Of a stretch of 64,000 nt of DNA, positions 22,198 to 35,228 are shown one piece after another. The notes below the pieces were generated by a model. The model ran no database searches, had not been told where the DNA came from, and saw nothing but the letters and a program-made list of their open reading frames with translations. Made by a program: the position numbers and the translations under genes. Every line of letters begins with the position of its first letter. Position 1 is the first letter of the stretch. The DNA comes from Trema orientale (taxonomy: Eukaryota > Streptophyta > Magnoliopsida > Rosales > Cannabaceae), in NCBI GenBank assembly GCA_002914845.1, contig JXTC01000198.1:413947-477946 (forward strand), in the 5' to 3' direction.

Positions 22198-22868
22198 NNN
22201 NNNNNNNNNNNNNNNNNNNNNNNNNNNNNNNNNNNNNNNNNNNNNNNNNNNNNNNNNNNNNNNNNNNNNNNNNNNNNNNNNNNNNNNNNNNNNNNNNNNN
22301 NNNNNNNNNNNNNNNNNNNNNNNNNNNNNNNNNNNNNNNNNNNNNNNNNNNNNNNNNNNNNNNNNNNNNNNNNNNNNNNNNNNNNNNNNNNNNNNNNNNN
22401 NNNNNNNNNNNNNNNNNNNNNNNNNNNNNNNNNNNNNNNNNNNNNNNNNNNNNNNNNNNNNNNNNNNNNNNNNNNNNNNNNNNNNNNNNNNNNNNNNNNN
22501 NNNNNNNNNNNNNNNNNNNNNNNNNNNNNNNNNNNNNNNNNNNNNNNNNNNNNNNNNNNNNNNNNNNNNNNNNNNNNNNNNNNNNNNNNNNNNNNNNNNN
22601 NNNNNNNNNNNNNNNNNNNNNNNNNNNNNNNNNNNNNNNNNNNNNNNNNNNNNNNNNNNNNNNNNNNNNNNNNNNNNNNNNNNNNNNNNNNNNNNNNNNN
22701 NNNNNNNNNNNNNNNNNNNNNNNNNNNNNNNNNNNNNNNNNNNNNNNNNNNNNNNNNNNNNNNNNNNNNNNNNNNNNNNNNNNNNNNNNNNNNNNNNNNN
22801 NNNNNNNNNNNNNNNNNNNNNNNNNNNNNNNNNNNNNNNNNNNNNNNNNNNNNNNNNNNNNNNNNNNN
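22198..22868. other. Assembly gap (671 N)
   Basis: Run of N. Any reading frame across it is an artefact. Confidence 0.99.
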
Positions 22869-22963
22869 GATTGGAATTACCTGGAAACACACTGAAATCA
22901 CTCACATTCCCAAAAACACAAAATTTTCAACTTGTTTATGTTCCACGAGACCAACAAGAAAGA
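22869..22963. repeat. 95-bp block identical to 35229-35323
   Basis: The first 95 bases after this gap match the first 95 after the second gap exactly, then the two sequences part abruptly (AAAGA/CAAGC versus AAAGA/ACAAT). Confidence 0.95.
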
Positions 22964-23486
22964 CAAGCTAATTTCATTTTTCTTCCATCAACACATAGGT
23001 ATATTCCTATCCTATGCAAACTTGTGCAACCATTTGGAGAGAACTACTAAACTTAATGAATCTAGTCAATTTGTGTTAGCAGTAAGATATTAGCTTGTCT
23101 AGATATTTTCACTTATATCTTGAAAAGGAGTTTGTGAATACATTCGAATTCTCGGTTGACAACTCTAATAGATTAGTTAATTTAAGGGGAAAATTAGAAA
23201 ATCATGTGTTTAAAGGATGGTGGGGAATTAGTAAACCTAGACATTTTTTTTGTCACTTGCTTTTATTCATTTGTATGATAATTTAGTTTTTTTGTATTTT
23301 ATTTCTTCAAAATCTGTATTTCGGTTGTTTGGATAAAGTTAGAATTGAGATAATTTTAGTACTTAGTTTAGACTTAGTAATCAATCCCTGTGGGTTCGGC
23401 ACTTTTAACTCTTAAATCTATATTTTTTATGACCGTGTGCACTTGCACGGGAGTGTGTGATTTTATAGTTGCACATTCCTACTAAC
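22964..23486 (+). mobile_element. Possible LTR fragment (Athila/Tat-like end)
   Basis: The phrase AATCAATCCCTGTGGGTTCG, followed by GACCGTGTGCACTTGCACGG, resembles the 3' part of LTRs from Athila/Tat-group Gypsy elements (established pattern, recalled and not searched). The end TACTAACA could be the LTR terminus, abutting the SIRE-like coding remnant at 23487. An open frame of 63 codons at 23095-23286 has no recognised domain. Confidence 0.35.
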
Positions 23487-24453
23487 AATGACGAATTAAT
23501 CTCAGAGTCATATGAGAATATGTATTCTCAGTGGATTAGAGTAGTAAATCAGAATCGTTCTCTTGAAGGTAGAATTTCTGCACTTACTGAATTCAAGGAG
23601 AACGCGGAGATCAAAGTATAGAAATTGAAGACCTTACTAGCTGAAAAAGAAGCAAAACTAAAAGAGGTCTTAGCTGATCTTGAAAGGACTCAAAAGTCCT
23701 TAAAGATGTTGAATTCGGGAACTGACAAGCTTGATCATATTTTGTCTGTTGGAAAATCCAGTTCTGATCATAAAGGACTTGGATTTAAAAGTGAGCACTC
23801 TAACTCCAAAACTGTCTTTGTTAAGAGTTTTATTTCTAACTCTTTTGCAGAAAGAAGTACTGATGTTGCAACATAGAACAAAATTGCTTCACCATCACAA
23901 GTTATAGGTAATCGTGCTGATGTTGCCACACACCACAAACTAGCAGCATCTGGTTCGATAGGTAAGCATAGTAAGTTTGTTCCTACTTGTCACTTTTACA
24001 GTGTTAAAGGTCATATCAGACCTCGGTATTTTACATTGATGAATTTTTTGAAAAAGAATTATTTTTCACATGTGATTGCTTTCCAAAGAAAAACACATAG
24101 AAAAAAGATTGATTTTTCAAATAAAACAAGGAAAGTTTGGATAAAGAAATCATATTTGAATTGTTCTGCTTCTTTAACTTGTTTTAGAACATGTGACTGG
24201 GTGTTCTAAGCACATGACAGATGACAAAACCATACCGGTGGATTACAAGAAGAATGAGATAAATAGCTTTACTGATGAAGTTGTAGAATATTATGATTCA
24301 AAAATGTATGTTACAACGACACTGTTGCAGATCCAGACAGTCATGTTTCAACGTCAAACACTAATGATGCAATATCAACTGAACAGAGAGAGATTGCATC
24401 TACTGAACTCCCATCCAGGGTGAAGAAAAATCATCTATCTGACCTGATAAAAG
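23487..24453 (+). pseudogene. SIRE-type gag-pol remnant
   Basis: The coiled-coil Gag end reads SQWIRVVNQNRSLEGRISAL, then LLAEKEAKLKEVLADLERTQ (23625-23876). A degraded knuckle (CHFYSVKGHIRPR) is at about 23988-24027. The pre-integrase segment at 24193 reads GCSKHMTDDKTIPVDYKKNE. The linker then runs through a Ser/Thr-rich stretch to SRVKKNHLSDLIKGS, which the solo LTR interrupts. Stops at about 23619 and 23874 and several frame breaks are visible. Confidence 0.75.
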
Positions 24454-24461
24454 GTAGTATT
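24454..24461. repeat. 8-bp direct repeat, left of solo LTR
   Basis: GTAGTATT immediately before the LTR recurs at 26256-26263 immediately after it. Copia integrases usually make 5-bp duplications, so the length is unusual. Confidence 0.7.
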
Positions 24462-26255
24462 TGTTGGGATATTTGTCCTAAAAAGTATATTTCTAATTAT
24501 ACCCTTTAAGTATAAATAACTTTCTCTTATAATTATGATATTTGCTAGATTAAACTATCTTAGTTGAATAGTTTATTTATCTGAAAAAGATTCCATAACT
24601 TTGCTTGTGTATAAAGAAACAAACATGATTAAGTGTTAATTATGTGGAGACTTTTTTCTTTATCTAAGTCTGAATGAATTAGTTCATAATCTGTAAATAA
24701 AGATGGAATACTTTATTTACTATAGGTTGTAGTGTTTGTATATCTCAACGGGAATGATGTGTCTCAAATCATTGAAGTATGTGACTTCTGATAGAAACAC
24801 TAATACAACATAAATAAGTTATATGTATTGAACTGAACCAGGCAATATAAAGAATTAGAGTGTCGTAACTCAATTCTTATATTACCACAAACTAGCTTTT
24901 AGCATATAGATCTTAATCCTTGATATTTAATTGGACTTGCTTTCATGGGTTGTAGCCTTTTGATTTGTTAAAAGACTAGCCTCTATGAAATTAGAGGTGA
25001 ACTCTGGCATATTGGAGGTTATAGTTTATAAATTGATGGGAACACTAAATAGTTAAGGACACTATACATTAATGTCACTTTAGGTTCTTTCAAGATTCAT
25101 GGAATAATTAAATCTAAGATCTTAGTATTCACTTTGTGAATTGGTTGATAATTTTGTCTAAATGGCCATTGAGAACAAAATTATCGACAACATTATTCCT
25201 TGATAGAAAGATGGTAACTTAAAGGTAAATAGGTGTTGGAGGGGTATTACGGTAATTTCACCTATCCAACTATGGCATTGTATAGGGATTCTATGTGTGG
25301 TATAGAATACGCTAGATGGATCGATTAATCAAGGCTAGTTGATTAAATCTCTATAAAAAGTATGGCATTTAATCTAAGAGTGCAGTATTGGGCCTTTAGT
25401 AGAGTGTCCCATTTACTAATAATATTTAAATAAATGCCATAATAAGAGTTATCATGTATTTATCATATTATTGGAGCTTAGATTATTTGGATCCATTAGG
25501 TCCCTTGTCTAACTCAATAAAGCTCATTAATTGGTTGGTGGTATTTGTGAAATTAGTTTCATGAAACTGTGTAAAATAATGATTCTACACAGAAGTTGGT
25601 ATTTTTATAAATAAGTTACATGAGTTGGACATATTTATAAAAATACACCCAAAGCCCAAATTGGAGAACAAGCCCAATCCTAGTTGGACTAGGGTTAGTA
25701 GTATTTGGCCTCATATATATAAGATACATGAGAGAAAAAACTGCACAGTAACACACATTTGTGCTACACGAAATTAGAGGGGAGAGAGAGAGAGATTTCG
25801 GCCAACACAAGCTGAGAGAAAGAGAAAAAGTTTCCTACTATCTCACGGTTTCATCTCACGTCCCGGTGTTCCATAGGATCAAGAAGGTGTTTTTGATCGT
25901 TCTCCAACGAAGGATTCAACTTGGTGCTCACTCACTTAATCAACCAAGAGTAAGAGCATAGACAAGAAGATCTAGGGTTGGAGGTTTGATCACCATCAAC
26001 AAGGAGATCAAGAAGGAGCACACTACAAGAGGTAAACCCTAATCCCATCTCTAGGGTTTATGCATCTAGATTTGATTTATGTTATACATGATCCTGTATA
26101 TGATATATGTATGTAATATGGTTATGAAAACTGTTTTCATGTAAAAATTTTAAAACCTAAATCCGCTATTTTTTCCGCTGCATTCATCATGTGATCATGT
26201 GTTTTCCATAGTTTGCATGCATATATGTTTTTGTCCTAAGTGTTAGGCAATTCCA
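24462..26255 (+). mobile_element. Solo LTR within the SIRE-type element
   Basis: 1794 bp. It begins TGTTGGGATATTTGTCC, ends GGCAATTCCA, and is flanked by GTAGTATT on both sides. Bridging it restores the linker reading (KGSIDD, then KRMCAFLI), so the insertion was clean. It is related to the reversed solo LTR at 6450-8307 (similar first 25 bases, TTCCGCTGC near the end) and to the fragment at 58110-58935. A GA-rich stretch at 25775-25830 lies in the middle. No coding function. Confidence 0.8.
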
Positions 26256-26263
26256 GTAGTATT

Positions 26264-26460
26264 GATGATTTATTGGTTACATAGAAAAGGATGTGTGCTT
26301 TTCTTATTTGATTGAGCCTAAAATAAAATCATTAATTTTGGAAAAGCTGAAACAGAGATACAACTTGCAGATGTTTCCACAAAATCTTTTGACTTTGTTC
26401 ATTTTTTATTCCTCAAGGAAAACCTTAGGGATATGTTCCATATGATTTGCTACTTTTAAT
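26264..26460 (+). pseudogene. SIRE-type pol: linker and RNase H tail
   Basis: After the solo LTR the linker continues (KRMCAFLI, about 26288-26312). The text then jumps to ETEIQLADVSTKSFDFVHFL, the typical last residues of Copia RNase H (QLADIFTK motif). Reverse transcriptase is deleted. Confidence 0.75.
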
Positions 26461-27931
26461 TTTGTGCTAAATTTTGCCTTTTGAAGTTGGGATATTTTTG
26501 TCTGGAAAGCTTAAAGGAAATTTTGAAAAAGATGAATTTTTATCAATTATGAATTGAAATTCTAATATACAGATTTGGTTGTTTTTATCTTTTAAAATCT
26601 TTGAATATTTCAAGAAAAATTAAAAATCTTAGATTGGATTTTGACTGACCAACTTTTGATTGTTTGATCTAGCAAAGAATTTTCGTATAAACAGGCTCCA
26701 TAGTCAGAAAAAGCTACCTATACTGATGTGTGAAAGCCATTCATGAGTAATCCGGTGCTATGTATTACAAATACAGTAGAGGATGATCTACCATGTGAAA
26801 AGGGCTACCTTAGTGATAGAGTGAAAGCTACTGACTGTGGATGTTTCATTTTTGTGCTGTTATAAAAAAAAATAAAAATGCAATAGCAATAAACAAAGAT
26901 GTACTGCTCAAGAAATCATAGCACACACAAAAGCCTGTAATAAATGTGAATTTTTGTTGATATCAGCAAAACAAGGTATGTCAGTTATTTCTCAATTTTT
27001 TGATAATCAATTTGATCTAAAATTTTCTAGAAATTTTGGAGGATAAAAATGGTAAAGTCTGTCTATTTTAAAATCGTTTTATGATTAATAAAAATTCATC
27101 AATTTCCATTTTTCATTCTAGCTTTCAATATCAAAAGTTCTGACTTCATGGTAAAATAAGACATATTGTTACATTGGAATAAAATATTTTTTCTTAAAAA
27201 AAATGGTTAATGGAAAATCTGTTTGTTGATGTCATATGTTGAAATATGTTCCAAGAGATGGATTTCCAAAATTTTGTACTATAATTCATTTCTTTTTTCA
27301 ATTTCGGGTAACGAAAGGGTTATTTGTGCATATTACTTTTATCATTGTTCTAACTCTAATTTGTTTCCCAATTTGGTCTCATTCATTTTCTCTGTGACGA
27401 AAATTGTTCATTTTCTTTTCTCCTGATTCTTTTGATGCTCTCTCTAGTTTTGCAGAAGTTTTTAGTTGTGATGAATCCTCCAAATTAATTGAAGACATTG
27501 AAAATGAGAGTGTTTCTTTCAATTCTTTATGATGCTCGTGTCATTTAGTGACGGGGAGTTTTTCTGATGGAGAGTTATGAAAAGAAAAGAGAAAGATCAT
27601 GATGGTACTGATGTTATAAAGTTTCTGAGATTCAGAGAAAAGTAAGTCGTTGTCTAGTTGTTATGAGTAACAATCAAGAGGGAGTTATGTCACAAATACA
27701 CTATGTTTTGTTTGACACTCTTTTGTTTTTACAGGACATGCTTGCTACTCTGTGCTTAGATGTGTTTCCATTTGTTTTTCTCTATATGATTGATGTTTTC
27801 TTTATCTTGATTCTTCTACCTTTGGATCTTTTGTCCAAAAAGGGGAGAAAGCATGATAATTTTTAGCTACATACTGACCTTATTTTAAAGGACTATCAAA
27901 TATTTGTCTAAAAGATGCCAAGGGGAGAGAT
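26461..27931 (+). other. Non-coding 3' region of the SIRE-type element
   Basis: A long AT-rich stretch between pol and the 3' LTR. SIRE elements may carry an env-like ORF here, but I see none intact. A run of codons at 27663-27866 ends in LLSKKGRKHDN, overlapping the AAAAAGGGGAGAAAG tract. A purine tract (CCAAGGGGAGAGA) lies just before the LTR. Confidence 0.5.
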
Positions 27932-29053
27932 TGAAAGAGCAAAAAAATCTATTGGCAACCTTCATATTACAACATGACTAGTTTCACTGTCATGTTACAA
28001 CATGGGACTAAATATTTGATGTGATTACATGTTCAGTATTTTCTTTTTATACGCTTTAGATCACGATTTGTATAGTTGTCAATCATAAAAATCTGATTAT
28101 TTTAATGCATAGACAGATTTAATTGAGAAGGAATGGGTAAGTGACTCTTACTTAAATTAGTTTTGAGTATATGTCTATATTTCATTAAGGAAATTTTTTT
28201 AAATGAATATTTTATATACAATATCGTTATGGACGTTTCCTTAACTCATTTGTGCTGATTCTCATTGATTAAAGTTACTCTAATTTGTACCATTAGCTAT
28301 CAAGAGGTTTGAGTAACTGACTATTTTGTTTCAGGAAAGAAAGCTAGAAGTTTCCTTTTTTGTTCCAACATGACTGGGTTGACAGATCATGTTGCAACAC
28401 GTGGACAGAATCAACAATTAATTTTCAGATCAGTTTTCTAAGTTTAGTAATGAACTTAGCTGATCTTGTAAGTCTTCTAATCAACATTAAATTCTCTTAA
28501 ATGTTGTTTTGCAGATTATACACGTGAAGGCTTGCTCTCTCACTCTATTTAAAGACCACTCAAGAGTAGCTTTAGGTAGAGAGAGACCACTTATTGTATT
28601 TCGGCTATTGACTGTAAAAGAAAAGTTTTTCTTTTAGCCATATTTTAGACTTAGGAGGTATCCTAGTCGTTTGAGTGATAGTGCTTCGAGAGAGGTACTG
28701 ATTGTCTTCAGGAGAAGATCGACTTTAAGTACCTAAAAGGATTTCAGAAGAATGAAGTCAACCTAAGACGAGCAGTGCTCACTAGACATGTTGGTGAAGG
28801 AATACATACATATTGCGACAGTCAAAAGAGGGAGTCTTTTTATTGTATGAGTCAAATTAGTATTTGTATTCATTTAAATTTTACTAATAGTGTTTATTCT
28901 CTAGGCGTGGCCTTTTGGATGTAGGTTATCAGGAGATAACTGAACCACGTAAAAATATCTTGTGTCATATTTCTACTATTTCCGCACTACCACCTCACAT
29001 AATTAATTGAAAAATTAATTATATTCGGTAATACTTGATTAACGGACTTAACA
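27932..29053 (+). repeat. 3' LTR of the SIRE-type element
   Basis: About 1.1 kb, TGAAAGAGCAAAAAA to GACTTAACA, starting right after the purine tract. It contains repeated phrases of the form TACAACATGACTAG/TGTTACAACATGG and ends with AGATAACTGAACCACGT and TTCCGCACTACC, which resemble SIRE LTR ends. Confidence 0.6.
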
Positions 29054-29156
29054 CACTGTGCCGCATCCGTATCATTCTTTTGTGTATCCAACAGTGCCTA
29101 TCAGTTATATTGGAAAGTCTGAGTGATTTGCCCCTGCCCAAACAGCCGAGTTTTGT
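29054..29156 (+). pseudogene. S-RLK exon-7 fragment P4 (duplicate of P3)
   Basis: CACTGTGCCGCATCC onward is collinear with 8557-8659 and reads like SDLPLPKQPSFVVT in one frame. The same LTR as in copy 1 interrupts it at the same base. Its remainder is at 34360-34769. Confidence 0.75.
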
Positions 29157-32100
29157 TGTGACAATCCATACCGAAAAAAAGAAGAATTGTTTATATTTTC
29201 TAAATAATATAAGGAAAAATTAAAGGTTTAATTAGCTCTTGTGTTTATTAAGAGTCAATTTGGTAATTCAATTAGAGACAGTTTAAGAAATCCTAAGAGT
29301 TTAATAATCTACTCAGTTTTATACGTACACTTTATGGGAAAGGTAGAAAGGCAGCTACATAGTTTCAAAGAAGAAGGAAAAGAAAGAAAAGGATTCGATT
29401 AATTTGAATTTTAAGGTAATTAACTATAATCTATTGAGTCTACATGTACTAATTTGATTTTTTGGGGATTAGAATTGCATGTATAGGATTAGGGTTTTAA
29501 TTTTCTCATAAATAATTTATGAACTATTAGGATGAATCTGATATAAGATACAGCCTATTGATATTAGGATTTAAACAAGACAAATTTTGAGTGATTTGGT
29601 TAGGTAAATAAAAAGTTATGAATTTTTGAGTTTTAGGCTAAGATGTAAAAACGTAGCAGAAGTTCCGACTAGTTTTCTAGGGAATTTCACTAGTCTGATT
29701 AGGTCGTATTTAATATAGTTGGAAAGCTTATCGAATTATCTTTTTAACGGTATATAATTCGTAAAAAACGGACTTATAAATAGAGAGTTATAGCCAAATG
29801 AAATGAGTATTACGAATCTGGAAAAATATGAAACGTTGGGTACTTTTAGCAAAATGTGACAGCGGCTTTTAGGGCTTTATAGGGCTTACCTATGGACCAT
29901 ATAAGTGCATTCTTGGCATTATTAGGATCCTTATGACCTATAGAACAACCCTCCTAAGTTTGCTGATTTTTGGAGTAGGTTAGTATTGTTATAAATTGTG
30001 AGAAATTGACATTATTGGGAATAGCAATGGAATTAATTATAAAAGATGCATGGGCAATAAGTAGTCAATATTTTTGGTGTAATTAGAGTATAATTTTATT
30101 ATTGTAATACTTATATACATGATTTGTATGATAATAGGTATTTGAAAGGTTATGTTGATTATTTTGGTTAAATAGGCAAAATGAACAAAGTAAGTAACCT
30201 TTAATTTTTTCTCGTAGTTTTCATCGTCTAAAAGCTAAATATTTTATTGTTTTATTATTTCTAATAGAATCATATTTACAAGGTGTATTCTTTAAAATAT
30301 GATTTCAAGCACAAATATATTTTGATAATTAGACTATTTATTGAAAGAAATCTGTTTTATTGAAATAATATAATTTTTGTGAAAAATAATATGATTCTAT
30401 GTTTTATACTAAATTATGGATAAAGTATATGAATTACTATTAAACGTGGTTATAAGAAAATTGTTTTGGAATGACTATAATATTATAATGAGGTAAAAGT
30501 AAAATTGTTTATGATTCGTTATTGTATATAAGTGTTTTAAAACTCTCTTCAATGACTATGCACGTGGACCCAATCCATAGGGGTTATATATAGACAGAAC
30601 TGACCTAGCTGCAGAGTTAAATATAGTAGATTCGTACCCAGCTATAGGGGTTATCTATAGTAGATTCAGACCTGACTACAGGGGTTATTTGTGGCAGATT
30701 CGAACTTAGTCACAGGGGTTAAGTGTGGGCATAGTGGCCAAAAACTGGGGAGAAGTGTAATTAAAATTATTATTGACTAAAAAGGGATTCAAAAAGACAG
30801 AATTGGAAACTTATTACTTCTTTTTATTAAATTGTTTACTAAATGACTTGATTTGAATATTTTTAATGTATTGATTTCTGAACCCAAATTTGTTCTGAAA
30901 AATATTTTTTAATGATTTTGGTTTACATATACTTGATCCAACTAGTTAAGGTTACTAGTTACTTACTGGGCTTCTAGCTTACTCTTTTATTTTTTCCTCC
31001 CAAGTTTTAAAGATTGTCAATTAAGAGATATAAGTAAAAAAGAACTTATTAAGTAGTAATAGAGGTGCACGATTTAAAGAGAGAAACTTCTTCATCTTGA
31101 TTGGGAAAATATAAAGACTCGGAAGATTGATCATCTTGAATTTATTGGATTATAGTTTCTATTACATAGTGTTTATTTTGAATATTTAGAGACTTTATAA
31201 GAGTTGTTGAATTTTATATTATATATTAGTATTTATTGGAGACTAAATATTCTTAATTTTATTGGTTTATAGAAAGATGTCTTGTATGCCTATAGGGCTT
31301 TGTCTTATGGATATGTGGTGCACATCCTCAAGTACGGGGCATGATAAGTGGTATCAGAGATTAGGATAATTTGAACAATTTGGATCGTGATAAGTCAATC
31401 TTATAAGGTTTAGAATATTGGTTGACTAAGTTAAGATCACTTGAGTTTGACTTAACTTCTATTATAGTTTAGAGTTTCATTGAGTTGCTGATTGGTTTAA
31501 ATTTGATAAGTTTGTTACTTTTTTGGGCATTAAAGTAGGTGAAGTTCACATTCTTAAATTTTGTTATTGATGGAACAATTAATTTGACCTTTGTAGTTGG
31601 TGATCATATACATTACGTGGACTTTTAGGATTGTTTAAAAATGAACATAGACTTTTGGGATCGTTTAAAGTTGAGTACTCTTATTAAGATCTGTTAGTTG
31701 AATATTGAGGCTTCTAGTATTTAGTTTTTTTGATATTAGTTCCCTTTTATATTTGATTAATGGACCTAGGGTATTGGAATCCTCTTCTCTTATTATTGAT
31801 ATTGGATAGTTATCAAGTTAGTGAGTCTTACTTTGGAATTGATACTAAAATTTTATGAATCTACTTCTATTTTCTTCTACTTTCTCTTGAGTTCTATCTT
31901 AGTGTTTTTGACCCTATTTGAAAAAAAAAATCTAAGTTAATTATTAGACAAGAGAAATTATTTGTTCCTAAGAAACTATATTGTAATTCTAAGGAGTTTA
32001 TAATCTATGTAAGGGATTTATAGAATAAAGATTACTTGATTATGGTATCAATGTGGGGAAGACATATCTATTTGGGTTTATCGGTTAATGGGATAATAGA

Positions 32101-34359
32101 GAGAAAATATTTCAAATTCTTTCAGAAAGTGAAATTATTCGTGCTACAAGCTAGAACATAGAATGAAACATTGAGTAAGTTTATTAAATAACTAGTTTTC
32201 TTGATGACAAAGGACAAAGAGATGATATAACAAATGTCAATTTATGTGCCTGTGATAACTGATAACAGTACATGTTTTTGTTACTAGATGATTGTGGATA
32301 AAAAGATTAGTTTTGCTAAGGGACTTACCTATGAGTTTTTTTGTAAATATTGGTGATGATATGATTGAAATATAGGCATTAAAGACTTATAGATAGAAAA
32401 ATTTAGAGAATGATATTTTGAAGAAAAAAAAATTATGATGGACTAATTTGGAGAACGATATTACCTAGATAAAAAATATGGAGCCTTAATGACTTATATA
32501 GTTAGACAATTTTGAGATAATATTACGTTAATAATATTTGTTTTGAAAGCTAAGCAAAAATTGAGATATGGTAAATGAACATTTTAGTTATGGTTATGGA
32601 TGCTAGGCAGTAGAGTTGAAATTAGGATATATAGTTGTTATAAACAAGTTCACAATTTTATTTTATGGTGTTACTATAGAAGAGGAAGTGATCCTTGTAT
32701 TCGATAGTGTTTGGTGTTACTCTTCTCTAGAAATTTATATTGGATTATACAAATAAATTGAACAGTACTTATTTGATGAGCAACTAGAAGAATTACAAGA
32801 TAAGAGTTTTCAGAAAACTTAGTGTTTTACTATTAGGAACTCGACTATTATCGGTGATGAAAAAAAAATGAAAATTATGTTTATAAAACAAAAGGTCAAA
32901 ACAGTTATGTAGTGGAATGTGTAAGTCGATCAATATTTCTAAGATTGATAAATTATTTGATTTTTATAATTTATGTAGTTTATGGAGAAATATTCACATT
33001 TGTGGCTCTATTGATCTCCCTTACTTATAATAGATATTTTCGAGAAAATCATAATATGAGACATTAGAAATTCTAGAGGTATTAAGATAAAGGCCTAAGA
33101 AAATTTTGAAGACTAGTATATGAAAGAAATCACTTAGCATATTTCTTAGTGTTTAATCTATGGGAAAGTGAATGAGGACTATATAGACGAAGGATGAAAA
33201 CTTTTGATATACTGTATGGGAAAGATAATACAGTAGTGGAATTTTATAACGAAATTATCAATGATTACTCAAATTGTAAAATATCAGTTATATAGTATAT
33301 TATTTGACTAAGTATACTCATATTTCTACTATTAGACTTGGCTAATGCCCTTAACCGAGTAGGTTTCCATCTTTATGGTTATTTTGAGTGACATTGAGAT
33401 TTAGAATTTTATGAAATTTGGTTATAAGCATAGCATCTATATTTGACGTAATCTTTGGTAATTGGATTTAGTTTTCATACTTTGGCCTATTGAAGATTAA
33501 AGTTGAAGAAAATGAGACTAAAATATATTCTTGTGGTTGTTTATGATAGAGATATCATATTATAGCTTAGAAGACCTTACACATGATTTTGAAAATTAAA
33601 TTAAATTTGTTAAAACTTTACAATATTGATCTAAAATTAATGGAATATCGAAAAGAAAAATAGATATGTATAGATGGACCATTGACGATATATTGAAATA
33701 ATATTTCAAAGATTTGTGAAAGAAAATATTACTGTTGATAATGTTTGTATATAGTTGTAATTTTCGATCTAGCTTTAGAGTTGCTCTATATAAAGCATTG
33801 GCAAAGAAAAAGAAGTGTATCATTGGCATTATAGGCATGTGATTAAAAGAGGTACTAGAGATTTAAAGAATTTTAATTATTAAGAATTCCTATTGGCTTT
33901 GTTAATACAAAGAAAAGTTTGAGTCATCATGTCGTTGCCTTTTTGAATAAAATTATAAAGGAGCTATCATAATGAATGAGAAATGATATAGAGTTATTAA
34001 TAGATAAGTTTTAAAAGCGATGATCTCTTTTTGACGTTTCAATTACTTAAATTGGAATAAGTTCACATTCTCAAGTTCGTATCATATTGATGGAAAGATT
34101 GTTTCAATTTAGTAAGTGATGATCATAGTTTTATCCAGATATTGAGGTTTTCTTAGAAATTTGTGGATCTATTAATGTTTTCTTCTTTGGAGAATACATG
34201 AATGCAAAGTTTAGAGGACTAAACTTTTTTTTTAGAGGAGAAGAATGTGACAATCCGTATCCCCAAAAAAAAAAAAGAATTGTTTATATTTTATAAATAA
34301 CAGAAGGATAAATGAAAAGTCTAATTAGCCCATACCTATAAGTATTTATTAAGAGTCAA
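29157..34359 (+). mobile_element. Long-LTR Gypsy-type element without pol, copy 2
   Basis: Second copy of the outer element, without the nested Gypsy insertion. 5' LTR 29157-31346, primer site at about 31349-31359, non-coding interior to 34245, truncated 3' LTR 34246-34359. Same host exon, same 3' truncation and same interior as copy 1 show that the whole block was duplicated after insertion. No coding domain recognised. Confidence 0.75.
31349..31359 (+). other. Primer-binding site, outer element copy 2
   Basis: TGGTATCAGAG follows the LTR end ATGATAAG, as at 10745-10755. Confidence 0.75.
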
Positions 34360-34769
34360 CCAGGGAAGGGTTATTCAAATTCTATCCAAGAATTGTCTTC
34401 AACCAGCGAAGTAAACATTACACCATTGGAGGCTTGACAAGAACCGTGATGGTTGCTAGGTTTTACTTATTCAAATTCTTTTGGTTGTGTCTATGATGTG
34501 TGCTTAATCATACCAAACTCTAATATTGTAAAAAAAAAAATAAAAAATAAAGTATTTTTTTCTCACGCTGATAACTCGGTTGAATTTTTTTTTATATTAC
34601 GAATTTATACATAAACTCGCCTAATTAGGATTTAAACCCGTCCTCTCTTCTCCCGAACACACTCTCAGGAATCCTAAACCAATTGAGAGATATAAACTAA
34701 TTTGATTTAGTGTTAGATTATGTTCAGATCTTGGATTTTTTTTTAAGGAGGAAAGAAAACAAATTATAA
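34360..34769 (+). pseudogene. Tail of S-RLK fragment P4 and 3' flank
   Basis: Collinear with 21819-22197 (CCAAGAATTGTCTTCAACC and so on), with small differences. It runs slightly further than copy 1 before the N gap (AAGGAGGAAAGAAAACAAATTATAA). Confidence 0.6.
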
Positions 34770-35228
34770 NNNNNNNNNNNNNNNNNNNNNNNNNNNNNNN
34801 NNNNNNNNNNNNNNNNNNNNNNNNNNNNNNNNNNNNNNNNNNNNNNNNNNNNNNNNNNNNNNNNNNNNNNNNNNNNNNNNNNNNNNNNNNNNNNNNNNNN
34901 NNNNNNNNNNNNNNNNNNNNNNNNNNNNNNNNNNNNNNNNNNNNNNNNNNNNNNNNNNNNNNNNNNNNNNNNNNNNNNNNNNNNNNNNNNNNNNNNNNNN
35001 NNNNNNNNNNNNNNNNNNNNNNNNNNNNNNNNNNNNNNNNNNNNNNNNNNNNNNNNNNNNNNNNNNNNNNNNNNNNNNNNNNNNNNNNNNNNNNNNNNNN
35101 NNNNNNNNNNNNNNNNNNNNNNNNNNNNNNNNNNNNNNNNNNNNNNNNNNNNNNNNNNNNNNNNNNNNNNNNNNNNNNNNNNNNNNNNNNNNNNNNNNNN
35201 NNNNNNNNNNNNNNNNNNNNNNNNNNNN
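34770..35228. other. Assembly gap (459 N)
   Basis: Run of N at the position matching the first gap. Confidence 0.99.

Larger units (their letters stand above)
23487..29053 (+). mobile_element. Decayed SIRE-type Copia element, 5' end missing
   Basis: In order: a Gag C-terminal remnant, a zinc-knuckle-like stretch, the start of the pol/integrase linker (SKHMTDDKTIPVDYKKN), a solo LTR inserted at 24462-26255, the end of RNase H (about 26345-26455), a non-coding 3' region with a purine tract, and a 3' LTR (27932-29053). Most of integrase, reverse transcriptase and RNase H is gone. Its 3' LTR abuts the S-RLK exon-7 fragment at 29054, so the element probably inserted there. Confidence 0.7.

Noticed and set aside
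22074..23050. Long open frames across N runs (also 34621-35265)
   Set aside because: They consist almost wholly of N-derived unknown residues, so they are artefacts of the gaps.
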